Shown: positions 17,581-26,234 of the stretch, piece after piece
Position numbering within the stretch: position 1 is the first letter of the stretch
Layout: every line of letters begins with the position of its first letter
Origin: Acidimicrobiales bacterium
GTDB lineage: Bacteria; Actinomycetota; Acidimicrobiia; Acidimicrobiales; UBA8592
Length of the DNA: 64,000 nt
Direction of reading: 5' to 3'
Assembly (NCBI GenBank): GCA_013912105.1
Contig: JACERY010000002.1
Location: forward strand, 62,001 to 126,000
The notes under the pieces: generated by a model
Databases searched by the model: none
Seen by the model: only the letters and a program-made list of their open reading frames with translations
Told to the model about the DNA's origin: nothing
Made by a program: the position numbers and the translations under genes

Positions 17581-18118
17581 ATCAAATTCGATGTCCGAAA
17601 GTCTTCTTATCGATCTACCTAACCTTTTCCAAGGTTCGGATTCACCCAAAGAAATAGAATGCGAGTGGGACCCATCTGGAATAGAAACTAGCTACTCAAC
17701 AGCAAAAAAGCTTGTCGGAACAATTCTGGTTGATGCACTAAACGAAAAAATTTCAATAAGTGGGAAGATAAATCTCTATTGGGTTGGACCATGTAGAAGA
17801 TGCTTGGAGGAAGCGAAAGGGGAAACGCAGATTTTTCTTCAAGAAATCTTTGAACGTGATGCTTCGGAAGGCGAGACTTTTGAGTTTCCGAATGGCGAGA
17901 AACTAGACCTTAAGCCGATGCTTTCAGAACAAGCGCTTTTGTATCTGCCCCTAGCGCCTTTGTGTTCAGATACTTGTAAAGGGCCTGCAGGCACTGAATT
18001 CCCATTCGACTTTGATCAAAAGCACAGCAGTCAAAGTGGACCTAGTAATGTTATGGACCCTAGATGGGCAGCTTTAGATCAATTAAAGTTTGATAACTCT
18101 GGTGATCAGATAGCGTAA
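17558..18118 (+). CDS. DUF177/YceD-family protein
   Basis: A YceD (DUF177) protein, nearly always found before rpmF and linked genetically to 23S rRNA accumulation in plants and bacteria. The metal-type cysteines CRRCLEE and CSDTCKG are present. The track starts at 17516. A very good AAGGAGGTC inside the SepIVA-like gene (about 17538-17546) points to the ATG at 17558 (186 residues), although the ATG at 17591 (MSESLLIDLP) fits the domain start better and lacks a site. Overlap with the preceding gene suggests coupling. Domain identification is firm, start uncertain. Confidence 0.8.
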   Translation: MIRTNLNKSNSMSESLLIDLPNLFQGSDSPKEIECEWDPSGIETSYSTAKKLVGTILVDALNEKISISGKINLYWVGPCRRCLEEAKGETQIFLQEIFERDASEGETFEFPNGEKLDLKPMLSEQALLYLPLAPLCSDTCKGPAGTEFPFDFDQKHSSQSGPSNVMDPRWAALDQLKFDNSGDQIA

Positions 18119-18142
18119 GAGGTGCAAGAGCTTATCTATTTC

Positions 18143-18175
18143 GGTAGGATCTACCCTGCGCAAGTTTCAACTTGC
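18143..18175 (+). promoter_or_regulatory. Tandem hairpins in the rpmF leader
   Basis: Between DUF177 and rpmF two perfect small hairpins follow each other: GGTAG-GAT-CTACC (18143-18155) and GCAAGTT-TC-AACTTGC (18160-18175). Neither is followed by a T-run, so they are not intrinsic terminators. They could be RNA-processing or L32-responsive elements. No known family was recognised. Confidence 0.35.
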
Positions 18176-18201
18176 TAAACAACTATTTACTTGGATGTAC
18201 C

Positions 18202-18381
18202 ATGGCAGTACCAAAGAAGAAAACATCAAAATCAAAGAGCAGGAGTCGTCGAAACTCAGCTTGGAAACTTAGCGCACCTAAGTTAAACACTTGCCCGCGC
18301 TGTGGAGCAGCTAAACGTCCTCATCATGTTTGTGGTAACTGTGGTTGGTACAATGGACGCACCGTTGTAGAGGTCGACTGA
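18202..18381 (+). CDS. rpmF: 50S ribosomal protein L32
   Basis: The track begins ten codons early. The family start MAVPKKKTSKSKSRSRR is the ATG at 18202, giving 59 residues. The C-terminal half is the zinc-ribbon form of L32: CPRCG at residues 31-35 and CGNCG about ten residues later, so the four-cysteine (zinc-replete) type. It follows DUF177, as in most bacteria, and precedes plsX by 13 bases. Confidence 0.95.
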   Translation: MAVPKKKTSKSKSRSRRNSAWKLSAPKLNTCPRCGAAKRPHHVCGNCGWYNGRTVVEVD

Positions 18382-18394
18382 GAATTCACTGATC

Positions 18395-19396
18395 ATGTCT
18401 ACAGAAAATCTTCCGGTAGCTATTGATGCTATGGGGGGCGACTATGCACCAGATGAAATAATCAAAGGTGCTCAGATGGCTTTAGATTCAGGTATCCCTG
18501 TCTTGCTAGTCGGGACTCCTGATGCTCTTAAGAGCGTGAAAGATATTCCTACTATTGAAGCAAGTGAAGTAATAGCAATGGACGATGACCCCGGCCAAAG
18601 TGTCCGAAGAAAAAAAGACTCTTCGCTGGTTCGTGCAGCAGAAGCTGTTCGAGATGGTAAAGCTTCAGCAATGATTAGTGCCGGAAATACTGGCGCAACT
18701 ATGGCTTCCGCTCTTTTAAGAATGGGAAGGTTAAAAGGAGTTTCAAGACCCGCTATCGCAACGCCTATTCCTGTGCTTGATGGCGATCATCCCGTTATTC
18801 TGCTTGATTCTGGTGCGAACGCAGAATGTCAACCAGAATGGCTTTTGCAATTCGCTGAAATGGGCGCAGTCTATGCACGAGACCGTTTCAGAATTGAGAA
18901 GCCAAAAGTGGGTCTATTATCAATAGGAGAGGAAGCCGGAAAAGGAAACCCGCTAGTTAAAGAATCGTTTGCTTATCTAGATTCCGAGGATTGGCAAAAA
19001 CGAAGTTCAGCGCGATTCATAGGAAATGTTGAAGGTCGCGACCTTATGAGTGGAGTCGCTGATGTGATAGTAACAGACGGTTTTACAGGCAACGTAGCTT
19101 TGAAAACGCTTGAAGGAACAGCAAAATCTATTGTGACGGCTTTATTGGGAGCTTTTTCCTCATCGCCTGATGCAGAACAGGGGGCTGAACTTCTAGCCCC
19201 AGCATTGCTTCCGCTTTATGCGAAACTTGACCCTGATTCGGTGGGCGGAGCTGTTCTCCTTGGCGTTAAAGGTATAGCGATGGTCAGTCATGGTTCCTCT
19301 TCTGCAAAAGCAATTCTTAATGCAGCTCAAACAGCATATGAGCTTGCAGTAGACAACCATGTTGAGCATTTGCAAGCAATACTTCTCACCAAGTAA
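18395..19396 (+). CDS. plsX: Phosphate acyltransferase PlsX
   Basis: A 333-residue soluble enzyme that makes acyl-phosphate from acyl-ACP, the first step of PlsX/Y phospholipid synthesis. AIDAMGGDYAPDEIIKGA is the characteristic start; AMISAGNTGATMASALL and NVEGRDLMSGVADVIVTDGF are conserved active-site blocks. Length and position after rpmF are standard. The downstream acpP supplies its substrate carrier. Confidence 0.95.
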   Translation: MSTENLPVAIDAMGGDYAPDEIIKGAQMALDSGIPVLLVGTPDALKSVKDIPTIEASEVIAMDDDPGQSVRRKKDSSLVRAAEAVRDGKASAMISAGNTGATMASALLRMGRLKGVSRPAIATPIPVLDGDHPVILLDSGANAECQPEWLLQFAEMGAVYARDRFRIEKPKVGLLSIGEEAGKGNPLVKESFAYLDSEDWQKRSSARFIGNVEGRDLMSGVADVIVTDGFTGNVALKTLEGTAKSIVTALLGAFSSSPDAEQGAELLAPALLPLYAKLDPDSVGGAVLLGVKGIAMVSHGSSSAKAILNAAQTAYELAVDNHVEHLQAILLTK

Positions 19397-19471
19397 ATTT
19401 TCTTGAATTCCCTCCAAGCAGAAAGCCTTAGAATCGCTTAAACTCATCGTGCGACAGAAAGACAGGTGCCC

Positions 19472-19762
19472 ATGCCAGCAGAAACCCATATGGAACAAGA
19501 ACCGCTCGGAAGAGAACAGCTACTTCAACTTGTTAAAGATCGATTGGCTGAGATACTAGAAGTAGAGCCTAGCTCTATCAACGAAGGGGATTCCTTTGCA
19601 GATGATCTGGACGCTGATTCGCTGGCATTAATTGAGCTAGTTGAAGCTATCGAAGAAGAATTAGCGGAAAGGTCAATTGATTTTAGAATAGACGACGAGG
19701 ATTTAGAAGATCTAAAGAGCGTACGAGATGCGGTTGACTATGTGCATAGTAGGTTGGGTTAA
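19472..19762 (+). CDS. acpP: Acyl carrier protein
   Basis: A carrier protein of fatty-acid synthesis. DDLDADSLALIELVEAIEEE contains the serine (DSL motif) that receives 4'-phosphopantetheine. The helices are acidic as expected. The ATG at 19472 gives 96 residues, longer than the usual 77-80, because of an N-terminal extension before the first helix; the ATG at 19490 would shorten it. The track's GTG at 19466 is less likely. It lies between plsX and rnc, where Actinobacteria commonly carry it. Confidence 0.9.
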   Translation: MPAETHMEQEPLGREQLLQLVKDRLAEILEVEPSSINEGDSFADDLDADSLALIELVEAIEEELAERSIDFRIDDEDLEDLKSVRDAVDYVHSRLG

Positions 19763-19770
19763 TTAAACCC

Positions 19771-20439
19771 TTGGACAGTGATCGCAGCGGAGATTTCTCC
19801 GCCAGAATTAATTATGAGTTCAAAGATCCAGAGCTTCTGCGTGTTGCTCTAACACATAAATCTTGGTCTGCTGAGAACAAAGGTTCAAAACCAAACGAAA
19901 AGTTAGAGTTTCTCGGAGATTCGGTTCTTGGGCTTATAGTTACAGAATATATTTTTAGAGAATACCCCGATTTAACAGAAGGCCAACTCTCTCTTCTTCG
20001 GTCAGTTGTTGTTGGGCATAACTGTCTTTCTAAGATTGCTGATGATCTTGAGTTGGGCTCATATCTAAAACTTGGGAATGCATCTGTTTCACCAGCCTTA
20101 CTAGAAGATGCCCTAGAAGCTGTAATCGGGGCAATCTATCTTGACGGTGGGTGGTCACAAGCAGAAGATTTTGTTTTAGAGATCCTAGAATCAAAGATCG
20201 ATGAATATTCAACTCAGAATAATGAAGATTATAAGAGCAGGCTAAAGATTATTTTTGAGCAGGAATTATCATCCACGCCTCGTTATAGCATCACAGCTGA
20301 CGGCCCAGATCATGAGAAACATTTCTATGCCACAATAAGTATTAATGGAGAAATTATCGGACAAGGTGAAGGCAGAAGTAAAAAAGAGGCAGAGCAATCA
20401 GCAGCCGGAGAAGCGTTGAAAAGATTTTCTAATGAATAA
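19771..20439 (+). CDS. rnc: Ribonuclease III
   Basis: A 222-residue double-strand-specific endoribonuclease for rRNA and mRNA processing. The signature NEKLEFLGDSVLG (about residues 43-55) contains the catalytic acidic residues; LEDALEAVIGAIYLDGG carries the second acidic site. A double-stranded-RNA-binding domain occupies the last 70 residues (KSRLKIIFEQEL ... SKKEAEQSAAGEALKRF). The start is a TTG 8 bases after the acpP stop. PNPase and its structured leader, a known RNase III target type, also lie in this window. Confidence 0.95.
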   Translation: MDSDRSGDFSARINYEFKDPELLRVALTHKSWSAENKGSKPNEKLEFLGDSVLGLIVTEYIFREYPDLTEGQLSLLRSVVVGHNCLSKIADDLELGSYLKLGNASVSPALLEDALEAVIGAIYLDGGWSQAEDFVLEILESKIDEYSTQNNEDYKSRLKIIFEQELSSTPRYSITADGPDHEKHFYATISINGEIIGQGEGRSKKEAEQSAAGEALKRFSNE

Positions 20440-20493
20440 GATGCGAAAGAAACCGGTAAAATGCGGAATCACGATACTGGATTTAAGGAAAGA

Positions 20494-21336
20494 ATGATCG
20501 AACTCCCAGAAATTGAAACTATTCGAAGAGACTTAGAGCGCGATTGCGTTGGGAAAAAAGTTAAGTCGGTTGAAGTTCTAAAGACGAAAACAGTCGGTGG
20601 ACCAAAATCGAAAGCACTAATTGAAGCAGATCTCGATCAAACAAAAGTTGAGTCTGTCGGACGTATCGGAAAATTACTTAGGTTTGATTTCTCCAATGAC
20701 AAAAGTCTATTAGTAGGGCTAGGGACTGGCGGACAAATTCTTCGACTTCCAAATAAAGCAGAAATGCATGCGAAAACACAGTTCCTCATCACATTTACGC
20801 AGACTGGGCAAATGCGACTTTTGGATCATATCGGTGATGCTTCTGTATCTTTTCATGCGACAGAAGAAATAGCAGAGGATCGTCCAGAACTATTTGAATA
20901 TGGAATAGACCCGATAGAACACTCTCAACAGATAACTTGGGGGGATTTTGCCCACTACCTACATGCCAGAAAAGCCAAACTGAAAACACTACTCATAGAT
21001 GAGTCGTTTGTTATCGGGATCGGCCCAATGTATGCAGATGAAATTCTTTTCGAAGCTGGTCTTAAATACGATCGAGTTTCTGATTCGCTAACAACAAACG
21101 AAGTACGCAGACTATGGCAGGCAATTGTTCAAACCCTTTATGATGCTGTTAAATACCGGGGATCAACAATTGAAGGGAGCCTATTCGTTGATCCGAACGG
21201 GGAACCAGGGGTCTACCAAGACCATCATAGGGTGTTTCAGAAACATGGAGAACTGAGTCCAAGGTCGCGAAAACCAATCGTAAGATCTAAATTTGGTGGC
21301 ATCTGGACTTACTACTGCGAGCAAAGCCAAGTATAA
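20494..21336 (+). CDS. Degenerate Fpg/MutM-family protein lacking catalytic residues
   Basis: The ATG at 20494 has a good AAGGAAAG site, giving 280 residues, and the sequence aligns with Fpg end to end. However, the start reads MIELPEIETIRR where active Fpg needs MPELPE: the nucleophilic Pro1 is Ile. Further losses: HLGMSG is GLGTGG; the DPRRFG intercalation loop is DHIGDA; GVGNIYA is GIGPMYA (Asn168 replaced by Pro); the CxxC...CxxC zinc finger reads SPRS...CEQS, leaving one cysteine; and the Arg before the last knuckle is gone. Lys56/57 (RIGKLLRF) and Glu2 remain. The frame is intact, so this looks like a maintained non-glycosylase or altered-function paralogue. It sits where fpg normally lies between rnc and smc. 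Confidence 0.85.
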   Translation: MIELPEIETIRRDLERDCVGKKVKSVEVLKTKTVGGPKSKALIEADLDQTKVESVGRIGKLLRFDFSNDKSLLVGLGTGGQILRLPNKAEMHAKTQFLITFTQTGQMRLLDHIGDASVSFHATEEIAEDRPELFEYGIDPIEHSQQITWGDFAHYLHARKAKLKTLLIDESFVIGIGPMYADEILFEAGLKYDRVSDSLTTNEVRRLWQAIVQTLYDAVKYRGSTIEGSLFVDPNGEPGVYQDHHRVFQKHGELSPRSRKPIVRSKFGGIWTYYCEQSQV

Positions 21337-21340
21337 AAAA

Positions 21341-21369
21341 TTGAAAAAAATGAACTACAAACGTGTAAT
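21341..21369 (+). promoter_or_regulatory. Sigma-70-type promoter for smc
   Basis: TTGAAA, exactly 17 bases, then TGTAAT lie between the Fpg-like stop and the smc start. Transcription would begin near 21376, leaving a 22-base leader. No strong Shine-Dalgarno precedes the GTG of smc. The match is good by eye but unverified. Confidence 0.55.
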
Positions 21370-21397
21370 TTGTCTCTAGAGCGACTAGTTTCACGCT

Positions 21398-24300
21398 GTG
21401 TTCTTGAAATCAATGACTCTTAAAGGATTCAAGTCTTTTGCTGAATCTACAACATTAGAATTTGAACCTGGGGTTACGGTTGTCGTGGGCCCCAATGGCA
21501 GCGGAAAATCAAATGTGGTCGATGCAGTCGCTTGGGTTTTGGGTGCGCAAGCACCAGGTGCCGTTCGGTCCCAAAAAATGGATGACGTAATTTTTGCTGG
21601 AACCGCTAAGCGCGCTGCACTGGGCCGCGCTGAAGTTTCATTAACAATTGATAATTCAGCAAAGGTTCTTCCACTTGATTTTAACGAAATCACTATAAGC
21701 CGAACTTTATTTAGAAATGGTGAAAGTGAATACGCTATGAATAGCGTCCCTTGCCGTCTTCTTGATATCCAGGATCTCCTCAGTGACTCAGGAGTTGGGC
21801 GACACCAGCACGTGATTGTTTCACAGGGTCAAATTGATGCCGTATTAAATGCCAAACCTGAAGATAGGCGCTCAATAATCGAAGAGGCTGCTGGAGTTTT
21901 GAAATATAGGAAACGAAGAGAAAAGTCAGAACGTAGGCTAAAGGCAACTGAGGAGAATATTACCAGACTGCAAGATTTGCTAAGGGAGGTTAGAAGGCAA
22001 CTAAAACCACTTGAACGTCAAGCAGATGCAGCTAGACGGCATGGTTCGTTATTTGATGAACTCACTGCATTACGACGGCATCTTGCTGGTAAAGAAATAA
22101 CGTCTTTACGTGAGGGGTTAAAAGCAGTTCAGGGGGCTAAAAAAGAAATTGAAACTACTGAACGAGATACCCGTTCAATGTTGTCCGGATTAGACAGTCA
22201 AATAGAAAAATCAGAAGAACAATTAGCAACGACTGGGGTAGATGCAGCAGCTGACAACCTAGCACAAACTGAAGGGCTTAAAGAACGAGCTAAAGGGCTA
22301 TCAGCACTACTAGCCGAACGAATAGGGAGCATTTATAGGCAAATGGAGATGCAGGTTGACCAGGGAGTTGTCGAGACTTTAGAAGCAGAAACTGCCAGGT
22401 TGCGTAAAGACTTAGAAGATTCGGCTATCTCGCGAGTTGAACTTGAACCGGCAACTAAGGAAGTAGCCGAAGCAGAGAAAGAACTAGAGCTTCAACGCTC
22501 GGATTTTCATGGCGGATTAAAAACAGAAGTAGAAAAACATGGAACAGCAGCTGCAGAGTCGCGTGGACAACTTGCAGTAATAAATGCAACTATTGAGAAT
22601 CTGCAAACGAAGATCGTTGAGTTGAGTACTGAACTCGCACAACAGAAACACGCAGAAAAAAATGGACTCATTAGGTCAGGGGATCTAAATGTCCAATTAG
22701 GCCTGATGGGTGATGCTAGAGACAAAGCAGAAGCTAGCTATAAGCAGATTGCAGAAGAAACTGAAAGACTTATTCAAAGCGTTGGCATTGCCCAGGAAAA
22801 ACGTGCAGAAGCCCAGCTAGAGAGTAAAGCTTGGGTTGCTCGCGCTGATGCGTTATCGCTAGCTCTGGATGAGACGAGAAAATTAAGCGGTATTGAAGAA
22901 GTCTCAGGTATGGACGGTGTTCTCGGTTCACTATTAGAATTAATTAGCATTGATGAGGGGTGGGAAGCAGCAGTTGAATCAGCGGTTGGATATTTTGCTG
23001 CTTCGGTTATCGTAAGTGACGTTGAAACAGCTAAAGAAGCCCTAAGGAAACTTCTGGATTCCGGGCGTTCCGGAGGGGTTATTGTTACTCCTAACACTGT
23101 GCAATCGAAGGCCCCGCAAAGCACACTTAGAGAGCACGTCCATTCCGACTCTTCAGAGATAGAAGCTCTTCTTGATAACTTTATCGGGCAAACACAAGTC
23201 GTTTCAGACTGGGGAATTGGAGTAGAGAAATCACTTCTATCGCCAGAAAGTATCTTTGTAACTATGCAAGGCGATCATTTCAGTCCCCATGGGTGGAGGG
23301 TAGGCGCTGCAGGCACTGGAGCAACCGGAAGTGCTCTTGACGAAGCTATAGAAAAATCCCAAGAAGCATTGGGAACGGTTCGGCTAAGAGAACAAGAATT
23401 TGAAAAATGCCAGCGCGATTTAGCGCAATCGAATAGGAATCTTGTCGCTTCCGAAGAAGCATTGGTTCAAGCAAAACGAGATTTTGATGAAATTAAGGAA
23501 GTGAAATCAAGAACTGAAAGTGATCTTCGTGCCTTACGCGTAGAAATAGATAGTCTGGAGAAACAAGAGGTTTCTCTAAAGGAAAATATTGAAGAACAGA
23601 TTCTTTCCCAAACACGTCTTGTAGGGGAACTGCCAGAATTGGAGACTCACGAGAGAGAAGCTCTGGAAAGAACTAAATCTGCTGAAAAGAGAAGGCAAGA
23701 GTTAGATAGAAAAGCAGCTCAGATAGGGGCTAAGAGAACAGCGGTAGATGTCCAAATTGCCTCGATCCAAGAAAGAGAAAATTTTCTGCAAGGAAGGCTC
23801 CGAGAGATTGAAGATCGTCTTAATGGCTATACAGATCAACGAAGTGAGGCTGAATCTAGAAGGCTCACATTAGAGAAAAGACTTCGTCTCTCCCAATTCC
23901 TGAAGACAATAGTAGAAGAGAAGTCTTCAAAGGTTGAAATAGAACTTCAAGAACTGCGACGACTTCGACAGGAACAATCAAATTCAGCTCAAATAGCTGT
24001 GGAACAACTTGAAAAATTCAGGAATCAACGATCAGAGAACGAAAAAAAATTAAGTCAGTTGCGTGAAGAACTCCATAGATCTGACCTTAAGGAATCTGAG
24101 TACACGTTGAAGTTAGAGGCACTAACAGAGACAGTAAGAAGAGAGTTAGATTGCGAACCAAGAACTGCGGTCATTACAGATTGTCCTCCACTGGAAGGGA
24201 TATCAGCGAAAGCGCGCGTTAGAGAGTTAGAAAGAGAACTCAAAATCATGGGGCCGATCAATCCTCTCGCTCTTGAAGAATATGAAGAGCTAAATGAACG

Positions 24301-24895
24301 CTTTGAGTTTCTGCAGGCTCAGTTAGAAGATGTCCGAGGGTCTAGACGTGAACTAAACAAGGTCATTAAAGCAATTGATCATGAAATCGTTGCGGTTTTC
24401 TCCGCTGCCTATGCAGATATTAGTACGAATTTTGAAAATCTCTTTTCGTCACTTTTTCCTGGTGGAGAAGGGGCCCTCAAGTTAACAGAACCGAACAATT
24501 TGCTACAGACAGGAATTGAGATAGAGGCAAAACCTTCTGGGAAAAACATCAAAAAGTTATCTTTGCTATCCGGCGGTGAGCGTTCGCTTACCTCTCTGGC
24601 ATTTCTTTTCGCAATTTTCCGAAGCAGGCCTTCGCCATTTTATGTAATGGATGAGGTGGAAGCCGCTTTAGATGATGTCAATCTTCAACGATTCCTGCAG
24701 TTGGTGAAGGAATTTAGAGATGAAGCGCAGTTGATTATCGTGAGCCACCAGAAGCGAACCATGGAAACCGCCGATTGCTTATATGGGGTCACTATGAAAC
24801 CGGGCGGATCATCAAAGATTATTAGTGAAAAACCAGAGATTGAAAATAGAAATTCACTTTTCGAGATGGCCGACGCAAAGATAGGTAAAGCCTAA
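21398..24895 (+). CDS. smc: Chromosome segregation protein SMC
   Basis: A 1165-residue SMC ATPase for chromosome compaction and segregation. The GTG start gives the canonical N-terminus FLKSMTLKGFKSFAE. Walker A is GPNGSGKSNVVDA at about 32-44, followed by long coiled coils, a hinge around residues 500-640 (VLGSLLELISIDEGWEAAVE), a second coiled coil, then signature LSLLSGGERSLTSLAFLFAI and Walker B PFYVMDEVEAALDD. Length is normal. ScpA and ScpB are not in the window. It follows the Fpg-like gene, as in other Actinobacteria. Confidence 0.97.
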   Translation: MFLKSMTLKGFKSFAESTTLEFEPGVTVVVGPNGSGKSNVVDAVAWVLGAQAPGAVRSQKMDDVIFAGTAKRAALGRAEVSLTIDNSAKVLPLDFNEITISRTLFRNGESEYAMNSVPCRLLDIQDLLSDSGVGRHQHVIVSQGQIDAVLNAKPEDRRSIIEEAAGVLKYRKRREKSERRLKATEENITRLQDLLREVRRQLKPLERQADAARRHGSLFDELTALRRHLAGKEITSLREGLKAVQGAKKEIETTERDTRSMLSGLDSQIEKSEEQLATTGVDAAADNLAQTEGLKERAKGLSALLAERIGSIYRQMEMQVDQGVVETLEAETARLRKDLEDSAISRVELEPATKEVAEAEKELELQRSDFHGGLKTEVEKHGTAAAESRGQLAVINATIENLQTKIVELSTELAQQKHAEKNGLIRSGDLNVQLGLMGDARDKAEASYKQIAEETERLIQSVGIAQEKRAEAQLESKAWVARADALSLALDETRKLSGIEEVSGMDGVLGSLLELISIDEGWEAAVESAVGYFAASVIVSDVETAKEALRKLLDSGRSGGVIVTPNTVQSKAPQSTLREHVHSDSSEIEALLDNFIGQTQVVSDWGIGVEKSLLSPESIFVTMQGDHFSPHGWRVGAAGTGATGSALDEAIEKSQEALGTVRLREQEFEKCQRDLAQSNRNLVASEEALVQAKRDFDEIKEVKSRTESDLRALRVEIDSLEKQEVSLKENIEEQILSQTRLVGELPELETHEREALERTKSAEKRRQELDRKAAQIGAKRTAVDVQIASIQERENFLQGRLREIEDRLNGYTDQRSEAESRRLTLEKRLRLSQFLKTIVEEKSSKVEIELQELRRLRQEQSNSAQIAVEQLEKFRNQRSENEKKLSQLREELHRSDLKESEYTLKLEALTETVRRELDCEPRTAVITDCPPLEGISAKARVRELERELKIMGPINPLALEEYEELNERFEFLQAQLEDVRGSRRELNKVIKAIDHEIVAVFSAAYADISTNFENLFSSLFPGGEGALKLTEPNNLLQTGIEIEAKPSGKNIKKLSLLSGGERSLTSLAFLFAIFRSRPSPFYVMDEVEAALDDVNLQRFLQLVKEFRDEAQLIIVSHQKRTMETADCLYGVTMKPGGSSKIISEKPEIENRNSLFEMADAKIGKA

Positions 24896-25011
24896 TTCGC
24901 TTAATTCTTTAAACAAGTATTCTTCACTCATGCTCATTTCAGCGAGTAAATATGTATACCTTTTCGCTAGAATGGAACTTGCATCAAACAATAAAAGTGA
25001 GAGATTCGTCA

Positions 25012-26202
25012 ATGAGCGACTGGAATCAGTCAGAACGCAAAAACTCCCGATCTTGGGAGAGCAACGATAACTTTCAATTTTGGCCATCTGATCCAATTCC
25101 GCTAAACCAATCAAGGTTATTAAGAAAAAAGACTTCAGCGAAGAAAAAAAAATATCACATTCTGCGAGTGCTAACTTGGGTGGTGTTCCTTGGTGGAGGA
25201 GTAGTCATAGGTCTTACGCTTGCCGGTAGTGAAGAAGTAGCTGTTTCGAAAACTGATGCTGTCCCAAATATTGAGGTAACCCAATTATCTTCGCCAATAG
25301 TTGGTGATGTCGATGAGCCAGTAGCGGCTGTGGCTGAAGCTGTTGCTCCGTCAGTTGTTCGAATAGATACCCCAACAGGAACTGGTAGCGGAATTATTTA
25401 TGATTCAGCTGGAGCTGTAGTAACCAATGCACATGTGGTTCGGGGCGCTGAATCTGTGGAGATTCAACTTGCAGACGGAACTCGTGCAACAGGTAAAGTT
25501 TTAGGATCAGACCCGAACGTAGATATCGCTATCGTCCAGATCCAGGAAAATTATACATTCAAACAAGCAAGCTTTGCTTCTTTGGAGACAGTGAGAGTTG
25601 GCCAGCTAGCGGTCGCTATTGGGAGCCCGTTTGGGTTAGAACAAAGCGTGACGGCAGGAATCGTTTCAGCTATTAATCGAGCAGTTCCAAGTGCAAATAT
25701 TGAAGATGGGTCGAGAACCATCGTTGAGATGATTCAAACTGATGCCCCAATTAATCCCGGAAATTCAGGTGGCGCATTGGTTGATAGGCAAGGAAGAGTT
25801 GTAGGAATGAACACGCTTATTCGAACAGACGGAACTGTTGAAGGAAATTTGGGAGTTGGTTTTGCTATTCCTACAGACACTATTTTCCTTGTCACTGAAA
25901 GAATCATCAATGGAGAGTCACTAGAAAATGGGTTCTTGGGTATCAGTGGCCAAAATCCTACAATTGGAAGGGCAGGAGCTCTCATTATTGATGTTGTAGA
26001 AGATAGCCCTGCCTCTATTAGCGGCCTAGAATCAGGTGATTTAATAATAGAAATTGATGATTCACCTATACTTGGAATGTCTGAGCTAGCTGCACGTATT
26101 AGGTTAAGTTCTCCTGGAACGACTATAGAGATAAAAATTATAAGAAATGGTGAGCAAGTGAGTCTGCCCGTGACACTGGGAACGTTAGGGAGTTTTGACT
26201 GA
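25012..26202 (+). CDS. HtrA/DegP-like membrane-anchored serine protease with PDZ domain
   Basis: A 396-residue protein from the ATG at 25012 (MSDWNQSE); the track start 24952 is probably too early. A basic cytoplasmic tail is followed by one transmembrane helix (about residues 49-71), so the protease faces outside. The trypsin-like triad is visible: His in VVTNAHVV, Asp in DPNVDIAIV, Ser in INPGNSGGALVD. A single PDZ domain closes the protein (AGALIIDVVEDSPASISGLE). It should degrade or process misfolded exported proteins. Insertion between smc and ftsY is not part of the most common order. Its stop overlaps a ten-codon frame before ftsY. Confidence 0.88.
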   Translation: MSDWNQSERKNSRSWESNDNFQFWPSDPIPLNQSRLLRKKTSAKKKKYHILRVLTWVVFLGGGVVIGLTLAGSEEVAVSKTDAVPNIEVTQLSSPIVGDVDEPVAAVAEAVAPSVVRIDTPTGTGSGIIYDSAGAVVTNAHVVRGAESVEIQLADGTRATGKVLGSDPNVDIAIVQIQENYTFKQASFASLETVRVGQLAVAIGSPFGLEQSVTAGIVSAINRAVPSANIEDGSRTIVEMIQTDAPINPGNSGGALVDRQGRVVGMNTLIRTDGTVEGNLGVGFAIPTDTIFLVTERIINGESLENGFLGISGQNPTIGRAGALIIDVVEDSPASISGLESGDLIIEIDDSPILGMSELAARIRLSSPGTTIEIKIIRNGEQVSLPVTLGTLGSFD

Positions 26203-26234
26203 TGGATATAGATTCTTCGAATCTGGTAAATTAA
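26202..26234 (+). CDS. Ten-codon mini-ORF bridging htrA-like gene and ftsY (tentative)
   Basis: The htrA-like stop overlaps an ATG (TGATG at 26200-26204). From there ten codons run to a TAA that overlaps the ATG preferred for ftsY (TAATG at 26232-26236). A GGGAG sequence lies nine bases before this first ATG. This chain would carry terminating ribosomes stepwise to ftsY. The alternative is that ftsY begins at the TTG at 26195, which has its Shine-Dalgarno only two bases away. Confidence 0.3.
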   Translation: MDIDSSNLVN

